Source: Candidatus Epilinea brevis (lineage in GTDB: Bacteria; Chloroflexota; Anaerolineae; Epilineales; Epilineaceae). Taken from it: a DNA stretch of 64,000 nt. The translations under genes were made by a program, and so were the position numbers. The notes below the pieces were generated by a model. The model saw only the letters and a list, made by a program, of their open reading frames with translations, made no database searches and was not told the origin of the DNA. Numbering within the stretch: the stretch's first letter is position 1; every line of letters begins with the position of its first letter. The stretch spans positions 1-64,000 of the forward strand of contig JADJUE010000006.1 in assembly GCA_016710785.1 (NCBI GenBank), read 5' to 3'. This document shows, piece after piece, positions 16,141-23,770 of the stretch.

Positions 16141-17364
16141 ATGCGTCGGACCATTGGGGCAGCGTTGATCGGTATGGCTGGCGTCGGCCTGTTCGCGGCC
16201 GGGGCCGCGCGCCCGGTGGTGGGTGCGGGACCGGTGGGGCCGGCGGGGCTGGCGGGGCCACGGAGTCCAGCCCGAGCCGCCGCCGCCTCGCCCTGCCCGG
16301 CGGGGGCCCTACTGTGCGAGGACTTCGAGGACACCGACTTCGCCGCGCGGGGCTGGTACGACGGGCCGCGCGGCGTCGTCACGGCCGCCGAGCATGCCCC
16401 GGGCAGCGGCCATGCCTTCGAATGCACCTATGCTCGGGGGGCCACGGGCTGCGAGGGCGGCACGCCGGCCCGCCATGCTTTCGACCTGACCGAGTCGCTC
16501 TACGTGGAGTACTGGGTCAAGTACGCCCCGGGCTTCGTCGGCAGCGGGAAGCCCTACCACCCCCACGAGTACGTGTTCATGACCAACAAGGACGGGCCCT
16601 ACATCGGCCCGGCGGGCACCCACCTGACCACCTACGTCGAGCAGCTGGCTGGCCGCCCCCGCCTGGCCCTGCAGGACCTGCTCAACGTCGACACCCGCTG
16701 CATCCTGCGCAACGACGGCAGCTTCGTCGGCTGCGACGGCGACTTCAACAGCTTTCGCTTCACCGAGCGCCGCTCCGTGGCTGCCTGCAACGGCATCCAA
16801 GGCGACCTCGACCAGCACGACTGCTTCCCCACCGGCAATGGCCAATGGTATTCCTCTCGGGTCTGGGACGCCCCGGCGGGGACGACGCTCTACGGCGGCG
16901 ACTGGCACCGGGTGGCCGCGCGTTTCAAGCTCAACAGCATCGCCGGCGGCAAGGGCCTGGTGGACGGGACCCTGCGCTACTGGCTGGACGGGCGCCTGGT
17001 CATCAGCTACGACCACATCCTCTACCGCACCGCGGCCAACGCCGACCAGCAGTTCAACCAGCTGCTGATCGCGCCCTACATCGGCGACGGCTCGCCCCTG
17101 CGCCAGACGATGTGGATCGACGACCTGCGCATCCTGCGCGATGGCGACGGCGGGGGCGATCCCGGGCCGACGCCGACCGCGCCGGCAACATCGACAGCGG
17201 TTTCGACAGTGGCCCCGGCGTCGACCTCAACCGCGACCCGCATCCCGACCACGGCTTCGACGATCCTCCCAACCGCCAGCTCGACGCCGACGATGGTCTC
17301 GCGGCCGACCGCCACGCCCGTCCCGGATTGGACCCTGACCCTGCCCTTCCTCCTGGGGCGATAG
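16141..17364 (+). CDS. Secreted concanavalin A-like (polysaccharide lyase-like) protein
   Basis: A 407-aa exported protein. Signal peptide residues 1-28 (IGMAGVGLFAAGAARPVVGA), then a single globular domain starting CPAGALLCEDFEDTDFAARG and including SLYVEYWVKYAPGF, HEYVFMTNKDG, WHRVAARFKLNS, LRYWLDGRLVISYD and MWIDDLRILRDG. This pattern (paired strands ending in a metal or sugar-binding DDL strand) is that of jelly-roll lyase and LamG-like folds acting on or binding polysaccharides. A Thr/Ser/Pro/Ala linker leads to the C-terminal WTLTLPFLLGR, a variant of the YLP motif. It begins 8 bases after the toxin stop but is unlikely to be functionally tied to it. Catalytic residues cannot be assigned. 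Confidence 0.6.
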   Translation: MRRTIGAALIGMAGVGLFAAGAARPVVGAGPVGPAGLAGPRSPARAAAASPCPAGALLCEDFEDTDFAARGWYDGPRGVVTAAEHAPGSGHAFECTYARGATGCEGGTPARHAFDLTESLYVEYWVKYAPGFVGSGKPYHPHEYVFMTNKDGPYIGPAGTHLTTYVEQLAGRPRLALQDLLNVDTRCILRNDGSFVGCDGDFNSFRFTERRSVAACNGIQGDLDQHDCFPTGNGQWYSSRVWDAPAGTTLYGGDWHRVAARFKLNSIAGGKGLVDGTLRYWLDGRLVISYDHILYRTAANADQQFNQLLIAPYIGDGSPLRQTMWIDDLRILRDGDGGGDPGPTPTAPATSTAVSTVAPASTSTATRIPTTASTILPTASSTPTMVSRPTATPVPDWTLTLPFLLGR

Positions 17365-17365
17365 G

Positions 17366-17491
17366 CTCATAGGTAGACACATCTCCGGTCTCGCGTGATG
17401 ATGTCGTCGAGCGGCTTGGCCGCAATATGGAGAGGCTGACTTTGGACTCAACATGCTCGGCCTCAGCCAGTCACGAAAACGACCGTTTTCG
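17366..17491. repeat. Copy A of a ~125-bp direct repeat flanking a VWA gene
   Basis: Begins CTCATAGGTAGACACATCTCC and continues through GATGATGTCGTCGAGCGG and CTCAGCCAGTCACGAAAACG. Copy B at 21271-21397 carries the same sequence with scattered substitutions; copy A has one base deleted relative to B (GGCTGA-CTTTGGA versus AGCTAAACTTTGG). It ends in a perfect small hairpin CGAAAACG-AC-CGTTTTCG (17474-17491). In copy B the sequence reads as an open frame, which suggests both are remnants of a coding sequence. Confidence 0.75.
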
Positions 17492-17695
17492 TAACGGGTC
17501 GACGTATTCGACGCCCTGGCCTGCGACCCCTGGCCGTACGTGATGGGCGCGGGCGGCACTATCCTGCAGCACGAGCGCTTTCAGGAGGGGCCTTCGATTC
17601 TGTGGCCAGTGGAACCGGATTGGAGCGGAGCGCAACTTATCTGATATCCTCATTGATCTGGACGGCGAGTGCGTTCTGGGCGAGGCGATGATGCG
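17492..17695. other. Non-coding gap before the large propeller/VWA gene
   Basis: About 200 bp between repeat copy A and the large gene. No ribosome-binding site of classical strength is visible before the ATG at 17696; CTTATCTGATATCC at 17635-17648 is the only AT-richer patch and may contain a -10 element. Confidence 0.4.
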
Positions 17696-20600
17696 ATGGC
17701 GTCGATGACGGGCAATCCGAAGTATCGCGACCCACGATCCGGGGCCTTGGCTCGTCTCGCGCAGGTCCGCTCCGTTTGCTTTGCCGCGCTCCTCCTCTCA
17801 TTCCAGGCAATCGCGAGCGCGGATCGTCCCATGGCAGCCACCCAGGCAGCTGATCTGGTGAGTCGCTGGCCATTGCCGGCGCTGGGGGTCAACGAACCCT
17901 TCGTCGCCGAGAGCCTCACCTACCTGCTCGACCACAGACTGCTGGTCGCGGATGAGGATCAGGAATCGATATGGCAGGTGGATCCTCGGACCGGGACCGT
18001 GCAGCCTTGGCTGGTCCGGCCTACGTTTGGCATGCGGCCATTCCAGGTTCGATACGATCCGTCGAATCGTGTGGTGTATGTCGCCAGCCGCACAGGGTCT
18101 GAGGGCGTCGGCCAACTGCAATACCTGGTGCTGGACGAGGGCGGCGCCTATCTGGACCGCTGGACGCTGCCAGTCCGTGACGACATGTGGCAGTCCAACG
18201 GCTCAGCCAATCGGCTTTCCATCACGCGGGACGGCCTGCTCGCCTGGCTGATCAACCCGCCTCCCGGCGATCCCGGTGAGCCGAGGTCGCAGATCGCCAC
18301 GGCGGACCGGCATGGCCAGCGGAGCTTTGGCACCCGGTGCCCGGAGAAGTACACGGCGCTCGCGGCCGGATCGAGCGGACAGTTCTTCCTTAAGACCGAC
18401 CTTCCCAACCGTCAGGGGTTCGAGCCGGGCTACCGGATCGATCGAGTCGACGGGAGCTGCCGGCAGCAGGCGGCCTTCTATCGGTACGATGGCACGCATC
18501 CGTATTGGTCCAGCAGGGTCGGGTTGGCGAGCTGGCCATCGCCCGATCATGTCTATATGACGACCGATCTCGGCATCGACGTTTTCAACCATGCGGGAGC
18601 GCGGCAGTACCGCACGTATGTGCCCGATCTGTGCCCGGACTGCCAGATCCTCTCCGTGGCGCCCCGGCCTGACAATCATTTCGCCGTGCTCAGTGAGGAC
18701 GACCTTTCGGGCCAGGGTGCCGTCCTCGCTCAGGCCATCCAGTTTGACGCCCAGGGTGGCCCGATGCTGCGAACCATCTTCCGCCCGGCTCGAACACCCG
18801 TGGATTGGGTGGCCGGACGCCTGACGGTGGACCACGCCGACCGGGTTCATGTGCTCTACCCTGACTCGGATCGCCTCGTCACGTTCTCTCCGGCGGGGAC
18901 GCTGGAACGCCAGGTTCCCGCTCCCAGTTGGGCCCTCGACGTGGATGCAGGCGGCGGCACGCTGGCCATCAAGGGGTCATCGGGCGCGCAGGGCTCCGTG
19001 CGGTTGCTCGGCCCCGATGGCCGGCTGCTGTGGCATCGAACCTGCGACTGCGACACGGCGGCGGGGGTGGCCGTCGGGAGCGGAGGCGTGATCGTGCCCA
19101 ACGCAGCGCCGCCGCGGCTGCAGAGCTTCGAGCTCCTCACAGGTACGGACTCAGGCGCGTGGTCGTCGCCCAGTGTCACGGGCGATGCATTGCCCCTGGA
19201 TGTCACGACCGACGGGGACCAGACGCTGCTCCTGGACGGGGTTCAGGAGCGGATCCAGGCTATCGACGCCCGGGGCAAGGTGCGGTCGTATGTCGGCGTT
19301 CCCGCCGGCACGTTTCGAATCGACGTGGGACCGGGAGGCCGGCTTGGCGCCCTGACGCGCAGCGGCGGCGTCCATGTCCACGGTGTCGCGGGGTGGCAGG
19401 AAGTCGACCTGACGACAATCGCCGGCGCGGAGTCGCTGCAACCACGCGATCTGGCCTGGACCCCAGCGGGCACTCTGACGATTCTCGATGCGGATGGCCC
19501 CTCGATCCTTCAGCTGAAGGTCGACGTCCCTCCTGCCGCGGATCCCACCCCGCCGCCCGATGTGGCGATCGGTGGAGGCTCGTGCCGCGTGACCGGCGAC
19601 AAACAGGCATCACCGCGCCGCGTCTTCCTGGGCGAGCCCGTGGAGGTTCGACTCACCCTTGACATCGCGTGCCCCGCAAGCCCACGGCCGCCGCTGGACA
19701 TCCTCATCCTGCTCGGGAGTGGGCTGACCGGAGGCAATGGGACCGAACCGCATGACTATCAGTCGGCTGCCTGGCAAGTGGCCGAGCGCGTCGTCGAGGG
19801 GTTGGACCTGAGTCGGGACCGGGTGGCCATCTATCTCCACGGCTACGGGCAGCTCACCGGGTTCAGCGGCGAGAAGCGGCGACTTCATGACGCCATTGTG
19901 CGCTCCGGGCGGTACTTCAATCCCTATCTGCCGGCCGATGCCAACAGCTTCGACGGGCTGGGCTGGGCCTTCGATGTCATGGACGCGGGCGGGCGCCGCG
20001 GCGCGACGCGGCTGCTCGTGCAGATCGACAAGAGCCTCATGATCACCCAGCGGGACGGAACGGACATCGCCGCGGAGTCCCGACGTCGCGACGTGCGAGT
20101 CATCCTGGTTTTTCGCCCTCTTGACGGTGGATTGCCGTCAGCGGAACGGCAACGACTTCGGTCCATGGTGGCTGCCGAAGGAGACGTCTTGAACCTCGAT
20201 GACGTGCTATCGAGCGATGCTCTGCTCGAGCGGATCCTGCAATCGAGTCGGGCGGGCGTGGTGCGCGACGTGGAGGTTTGGGACGAGGCGGGCCCCGACA
20301 TGACCCTGCTGCGCGGCTCTCCGGCACCCAGGGCGTGGGAGGGCCCGTCGAGCGTCCGCTGGCATGTCGATGGGCTCCCGACCGGAGGGATGACCTTGAC
20401 GCTCTCGGTTCAGCCGCAACGTCTGGGAACCCTACCCACGAACCGACGCGCGCTTGCGGATTTCACGGATCCGGCCGGGGTGAGAAGGCGATTCGAGTTC
20501 CCGGTGCCTGTCGTCGAGGTTATCGCGCCGCCGACCGCGACTCGGACCGCGCCGCCAATAGCCACCGCCACGCCGTCCTTTACGCCGCCGCCGACTCCAA

Positions 20601-21247
20601 CACCCGCTCCCGTCTACCTCCCTCTCCTGCTGCGCGAGATGTGCACGCCCGAGCAGCGCCGGGTGGATGTCGTGCTGGTCCTGGATGGCTCGCTATCCAT
20701 GCTTGAGCCCGCCGACCTGGGAAGCGCTCAGACCAAGCTCGACGCTGCGCGCGAGGCCGCGCGCAGTTTTCTCGACGCGCTCCGGCTGGATCAAGGCGAT
20801 CAAGCGGCGATCGTGGCATTCAACGCTCAGCCGGCACTGCTCACCGGCCTGACCGCCGATCGCTCCGCTCTGGACTCCGCCTTGGCGTCCATCACGTCGG
20901 CGCCGCAAACCTGTATCGTCTGCGGCATGGATACCGGGGCCTCCGAGCTAGCCAGCACGCGGCGCAGGCCGGCCAATGCCCCGGTGCTGATCCTGCTCAC
21001 CGATGGCCGGTCCAACCCGCAGCCGGTGACCGAGGCGGTGGCGCGAGCCGCCGAGGCCAAGGCGGCGGGGATCCGCATCTACACGATCGGCTTGGGCGCC
21101 GACCTGGATGAGGCGGCGCTCAGGGAGATGGCTTCTGGGCCGAGCTTGTACTTCCAGGCCCCGACCGCGCAGGAGCTGGCTGGGATCTATCGAGAGATAG
21201 CGGTGGATATCCCATGTCCGGCCGGGGCGTTTTGGGGCGGAAGATGA
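17696..21247 (+). CDS. Secreted beta-propeller/tandem VWA surface protein
   Basis: An 1183-aa exported protein (ATG 17696; a GTG nine codons earlier is also possible). Signal sequence VCFAALLLSFQAIASA, then a long propeller-like region to about residue 600 with repeated DxxGRL/VxxDAxG phrases. A first VWA-like domain (PPLDILILLGSGLTGGNG) has lost the metal-site Asp, so it is degenerate. After a Pro/Thr linker comes PVYLPLLLREMC, then a second VWA with intact DGSLS, ILLTDGRSNPQP and a C-terminal Cys tail (IPCPAGAFWGGR). It is flanked by ~125-bp direct repeats, and its C-terminus is duplicated as a remnant at 15175-15333. The likely role is metal-dependent adhesion at the surface. Confidence 0.75.
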   Translation: MASMTGNPKYRDPRSGALARLAQVRSVCFAALLLSFQAIASADRPMAATQAADLVSRWPLPALGVNEPFVAESLTYLLDHRLLVADEDQESIWQVDPRTGTVQPWLVRPTFGMRPFQVRYDPSNRVVYVASRTGSEGVGQLQYLVLDEGGAYLDRWTLPVRDDMWQSNGSANRLSITRDGLLAWLINPPPGDPGEPRSQIATADRHGQRSFGTRCPEKYTALAAGSSGQFFLKTDLPNRQGFEPGYRIDRVDGSCRQQAAFYRYDGTHPYWSSRVGLASWPSPDHVYMTTDLGIDVFNHAGARQYRTYVPDLCPDCQILSVAPRPDNHFAVLSEDDLSGQGAVLAQAIQFDAQGGPMLRTIFRPARTPVDWVAGRLTVDHADRVHVLYPDSDRLVTFSPAGTLERQVPAPSWALDVDAGGGTLAIKGSSGAQGSVRLLGPDGRLLWHRTCDCDTAAGVAVGSGGVIVPNAAPPRLQSFELLTGTDSGAWSSPSVTGDALPLDVTTDGDQTLLLDGVQERIQAIDARGKVRSYVGVPAGTFRIDVGPGGRLGALTRSGGVHVHGVAGWQEVDLTTIAGAESLQPRDLAWTPAGTLTILDADGPSILQLKVDVPPAADPTPPPDVAIGGGSCRVTGDKQASPRRVFLGEPVEVRLTLDIACPASPRPPLDILILLGSGLTGGNGTEPHDYQSAAWQVAERVVEGLDLSRDRVAIYLHGYGQLTGFSGEKRRLHDAIVRSGRYFNPYLPADANSFDGLGWAFDVMDAGGRRGATRLLVQIDKSLMITQRDGTDIAAESRRRDVRVILVFRPLDGGLPSAERQRLRSMVAAEGDVLNLDDVLSSDALLERILQSSRAGVVRDVEVWDEAGPDMTLLRGSPAPRAWEGPSSVRWHVDGLPTGGMTLTLSVQPQRLGTLPTNRRALADFTDPAGVRRRFEFPVPVVEVIAPPTATRTAPPIATATPSFTPPPTPTPAPVYLPLLLREMCTPEQRRVDVVLVLDGSLSMLEPADLGSAQTKLDAAREAARSFLDALRLDQGDQAAIVAFNAQPALLTGLTADRSALDSALASITSAPQTCIVCGMDTGASELASTRRRPANAPVLILLTDGRSNPQPVTEAVARAAEAKAAGIRIYTIGLGADLDEAALREMASGPSLYFQAPTAQELAGIYREIAVDIPCPAGAFWGGR

Positions 21248-21270
21248 ACGGCCGGACATACCGAGGAGCA

Positions 21271-21411
21271 CTCAGAGGTATACACATCTCCGGACTCAAG
21301 TGATGATTTCGTTGAGCTGCTTGGCCTCAGACTGGAGAAGCTAAACTTTGGCCCCGACATGCCTGGCCTCAGTCAGTCACGAAAACGGTGGTTTCAGAAA
21401 CTCGGGCGTCC
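21271..21411. repeat. Copy B of the direct repeat; reads as a C-terminal coding remnant
   Basis: CTCAGAGGTATACACATCTCC starts the copy 24 bases after the VWA stop. In one + frame it encodes SPDSSDDFVELLGLRLEKLN followed by FGPDMPGLSQSRKRWFQKLG and RPE, then TAG. The repeat similarity with copy A fades after CGAAAACG. A short perfect hairpin GGACAC-CCCC-GTGTCC follows at 21429-21444 and could end transcription. The protein of origin is not recognised. Confidence 0.65.
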
Positions 21412-21525
21412 AGAATAGGACCGTTTGTTGGACACCCCCGTGTCCCTCGTCGCTCAGGACTATCTGGGTATCGTAGTCTGACCGTACGCGGCTAGCAGCG
21501 AGTGGGTGACGCGCCGATATTGTGC

Positions 21526-22056
21526 CTATCGCTGTGGCTCTCCAAGTAGAAGCTCATTAATAATCTCATTGTACTTGGCGACGGTCTCCATGTCGACGGA
21601 GTCAGGCAAAATGAGGCCGATAGTGTTACAGTCATACGTGAGAACAAGCCGCGACATGTCATCAGCATCTTCACGGCCATAAAAGTCTATGTTTTCGCGC
21701 AATCTGGATTCGCGGTCACAACGAAAGAGATATGCCCGGTTCATCGTCATCGGGTCAGGATCTAAGTAGAAAGTCCAGGCATCACACATTTGAGGCGATG
21801 CTTCCGGACCTGAGTCCGGCCCAAGCAGCCCACGTCCGCCGGGAATGAGATGTTCCTTCTCGAATGCCTCGAATATTTCTTCTGCCGACAATCCACTTAC
21901 ACACGGCGCGGGTGAGTCAGTGGTGATGGTGATGCAGCCACTAGCGGACACGATCATGAGCGCGACCATGCAGGAGCGTAATGCGAGTGGGCGATACCAT
22001 CTGTTGCGTAATGTTGTCAATCCGAGCACATATGGCCGCCTACGCAGTGGATTCAT
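21526..22056 (-). CDS. Hypothetical lipoprotein, low-GC
   Basis: A 176-aa protein read from ATG 22056 (an upstream in-frame GTG is at 22068). A basic, unusually long N-terminal region is followed by CMVALMIVSASGC, an acceptable though not ideal lipobox with Cys at about residue 41. The mature part contains CVSGLSAEEIFEAFEKEHL, four further cysteines and an acidic C-terminus. No family recognised. The segment 21450-22130 is markedly AT-richer than its surroundings and uses different codons, suggesting recent acquisition. A second AT-rich hypothetical with a membrane anchor (29885-30688) has similar character but no visible sequence similarity. Confidence 0.6.
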   Translation of the reverse strand: MNPLRRRPYVLGLTTLRNRWYRPLALRSCMVALMIVSASGCITITTDSPAPCVSGLSAEEIFEAFEKEHLIPGGRGLLGPDSGPEASPQMCDAWTFYLDPDPMTMNRAYLFRCDRESRLRENIDFYGREDADDMSRLVLTYDCNTIGLILPDSVDMETVAKYNEIINELLLGEPQR

Positions 22057-22157
22057 CCTATGCACCACACCCGTCCTAGTCTATGGCCTTGACACGGCTT
22101 TCTCGATCGGCGAAGAGTAACACCGATGCTCTTGCTGAGCCAATCGTCAGCTGCGTT

Positions 22158-22183
22158 GTCCACAAAACCTCCGTTTTGTGGAC
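22158..22183. terminator. Perfect 11-bp hairpin, terminator-like
   Basis: GTCCACAAAAC (22158-22168) and GTTTTGTGGAC (22173-22183) are exact reverse complements around a CTCC loop. The AT-rich inner stem adds three or four T residues, but no T-tract follows. It sits between the minus-strand coding-like remnant upstream and the low-GC lipoprotein gene, so it could terminate minus-strand transcription. Confidence 0.5.
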
Positions 22184-22300
22184 TGGGCTGCCCCTCCCCC
22201 GCCGGCGACGCTCTTCCGCTTGCATTCCTGTCCACCAATAGCGTACACCATACTCCGTTCACATATGCCCTTCCTCGACGGGTGTACATACTTACCGTGG

Positions 22301-22334
22301 GGCAGCCAGTCGGGTTGAGCAGAGACCGGGTTGT
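22301..22334 (+). repeat. 34-bp dispersed direct repeat, copy 1
   Basis: GGCAGCCAGTCGGGTTGAG (22301-22319) plus the ending GACCGGGTTGT. Copy 2 is at 23249-23282; 31 of 34 positions agree by eye. The two copies bracket the truncated SRPBCC gene. Confidence 0.75.
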
Positions 22335-22367
22335 GGGTAAGTGGGTAAGTACCGAGTAAGCGTTCAG

Positions 22368-22590
22368 CGGGTCGCAGCCAGCACGGGCAGGAGCGAAGGA
22401 TTGTCCTGCCTCAGATGAACTTGCAGGTGCCAGATGCCCTTCTGAACCCGCGGTTCCCCCAAGTCGGCCAACTGGTTCTTCGCCTCGGCGGTGGCGGCTG
22501 AGAAGTACTCAGTCGCGTCCTCGCCGATGCCGATGTTCCGTCTGCCAGTCCGTTCGACCTGACCAGAACGTGGAGGACGGGCGCCCCGCC
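22368..22590 (-). pseudogene. C-terminal remnant of an unrecognised gene
   Basis: Read on the minus strand, this stretch has an open, plausible protein frame: GQVERTGRRNIGIGEDATEY, FSAATAEAKNQLADLGEPRV, QKGIWHLQVHLRQDNPSLLP and VLAATR then TGA. Composition and codon use look coding, but no start codon with a ribosome-binding site is present and the frame is not connected to the SRPBCC gene upstream. It is probably the tail of a gene whose front has been lost. Family not recognised. Confidence 0.35.
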
Positions 22591-22670
22591 AGGCGCGATT
22601 CCCTTAATTAAAGTCGTCAAGCCGGGGCTACAGTCACCGCCCTGGCACCCTGGATTGCAGGTCGGCGCTG

Positions 22671-22967
22671 TCAATCGGCATCCAAGGCCGTCACCTCGGC
22701 GATGGTGCGGCCGGGCGAGCCGAGGTAGCGCAGGGCCAGGGGCATCAACAGGCCGAACATCATCCGGTCGCGCAGCTTCAGGGTGCTCGGCGCGCCCTCC
22801 TCAGTCTCGAACCGGCTCCCGACCCGCAGGGGTCCCTCCGTCAGCGGCGTCATGACGCGAGGCTGATGATTCCACTCGACATGCCGCGGCAGGTCGGCGA
22901 CGTAGGCGTAGACCTTGGCGACGGGCACCGCGATGTCGACAGAGGCGCTGATGGTCTGCGTGGGCAT
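22671..22967 (-). CDS. SRPBCC-family protein, C-terminally truncated
   Basis: A 98-aa product starting MPTQTISASVDIAVPVAKVY and containing YVADLPRHVEWNHQPRVM, the opening strands of the SRPBCC (START/polyketide cyclase-like) helix-grip fold. The family is normally about 140-150 residues; here the protein stops at TIAEVTALDAD, just before the last strand and the long C-terminal helix that closes the pocket. GGAGG lies 7 bases before the ATG, so it may still be expressed. The cut coincides with a repeat-rich area, so a truncated gene is the likeliest reading. Confidence 0.65.
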   Translation of the reverse strand: MPTQTISASVDIAVPVAKVYAYVADLPRHVEWNHQPRVMTPLTEGPLRVGSRFETEEGAPSTLKLRDRMMFGLLMPLALRYLGSPGRTIAEVTALDAD

Positions 22968-23045
22968 GGGCGGGCCTCCTTGACCGCGGGACGATGATGG
23001 CGTCAGCCCGTGTCCGATGCGCCGTCACGGCAGCAGCCACTCAGA

Positions 23046-23102
23046 ATGATGCCTTCATAAGGTAGCTATGATGCCTTCATAAGGTCAGTATGAAGGCATC
23101 AT
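23046..23102. repeat. Repeat module 1: two direct arms and one inverted arm
   Basis: ATGATGCCTTCATAAGGT occurs at 23046-23063 and again at 23068-23085 (22-bp period), followed by TATGAAGGCATCAT at 23089-23102, an exact 14-bp reverse complement of the first 14 bases. Either direct arm can pair with the single inverted arm, the nearer one forming a 14-bp stem with a short loop. Confidence 0.85.
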
Positions 23103-23109
23103 AGCGTTG

Positions 23110-23173
23110 CGCTTACGGCAGCATTCGGTCCCGCTTACGGCAGCATTCCCGTGCAGTGATGCCGTAACGCGGC
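23110..23173. repeat. Repeat module 2: same layout, different sequence
   Basis: CGCTTACGGCAGCATTC occurs at 23110-23126 and 23132-23148, again with a 22-bp period, followed by an imperfect inverted arm ATGCCGTAACGCG at about 23159-23171. The layout repeats that of module 1 just upstream, though the arm sequences differ. Confidence 0.8.
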
Positions 23174-23248
23174 TGATCTCTCGATAAGCAGCGTTTCAGG
23201 CCACGTGGCGGAGGGTGCGATTGGGACATGGCGGTTAAGTTGGGCAGC

Positions 23249-23282
23249 GGCAGCCAGTCGGGTTGAGTCGAGGCCGGGTTGT
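23249..23282 (+). repeat. 34-bp dispersed direct repeat, copy 2
   Basis: GGCAGCCAGTCGGGTTGAG followed by TCGAGGCCGGGTTGT; the partner is at 22301-22334. Confidence 0.75.
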
Positions 23283-23503
23283 CTGGGGGAAGCCGTCAGC
23301 CGGTAGCGGGGGCCAGGCGCCGCCGCTGATCAGGAGAGCGCCACGGACACGCTGTCACGCGGGCCGAGCGGGAGCCGCCATCAGCCGCGCCCATCGTGCC
23401 TGGCTCTTGTTGCGACTGTCGAGGGCTGGCCATTGGTTTCTCCGGGGCGACTGTCCTGCGTTGTAGCCGCTTGCGCTGCCGGCAGCCTTTGCTGCATTGA
23501 TAA

Positions 23504-23629
23504 GTTCCAATTGGAACCCAGGGTCCGGAGCAGCTAGGATGGACTCGAATTCTCGCCGTAGAACGAGCCGTGTCCCAATTGGAACCCCGCTCGCTAGACC
23601 CGGTGTTGACGAGCCAGTTCCAATTGGGA
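23504..23629. repeat. Three CCAATTGG-centred palindromes
   Basis: GTTCCAATTGGAACC at 23504-23518, TCCCAATTGGAACCC at 23573-23587 and AGTTCCAATTGGGA at 23616-23629. All share the CCAATTGG core; the first is a perfect palindrome. They lie 150-270 bp upstream of the HU-like gene and could be protein-binding sites. Confidence 0.75.
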
Positions 23630-23770
23630 TACCATCCATTAGACCACGCGATGGAGAATCCATTACCCGGTGTTGGTGACAAGCGTTCAGCGGCGAACCA
23701 GGCGCTGCTCGGGGCCTTCGTGCCGACGCACCTCCATCATCATCGTTCGAACACAGGGGGCATACCCATC

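Larger units (their letters stand above)
22057..22670. other. Repeat- and remnant-containing gap
   Basis: Roughly 600 bp without an intact gene. It contains a perfect hairpin at 22158-22183, one copy of a 34-bp dispersed repeat (22301-22334), the 13-mer AAGCGTTCAGCGG (22358-22370, repeated at 23681-23693) and a minus-strand coding-like remnant (22368-22590). Confidence 0.55.
22968..23770. other. Repeat-dense non-coding region upstream of the HU-like gene
   Basis: About 800 bp between divergent genes containing, in order: two arm-arm-antiarm repeat modules (23046-23102 and 23110-23173), copy 2 of a 34-bp repeat (23249-23282), three CCAATTGG-centred palindromes (23504-23629), two ATCCATTA copies and a second AAGCGTTCAGCGG. 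Possible short frames across it look like artefacts of the repeats. Confidence 0.7.

Noticed and set aside
23046..23173. CRISPR-like array
   Set aside because: Only two direct copies per module with 4-6 bp between them and an inverted copy; there are no spacers of CRISPR length and no cas genes.
23110..23282. Possible integron attC sites (several GTTRRRY words such as GTTGGGC and GTTGAGT)
   Set aside because: No matching RYYYAAC partner with attC geometry and no integrase in the window; the words are short and expected by chance.
23355..23663. Short proteins with repeated PIGT motifs across the palindrome cluster
   Set aside because: The PIGT repeats arise on both strands from the CCAATTGG palindromes; there is no ribosome-binding site and no protein-like composition.
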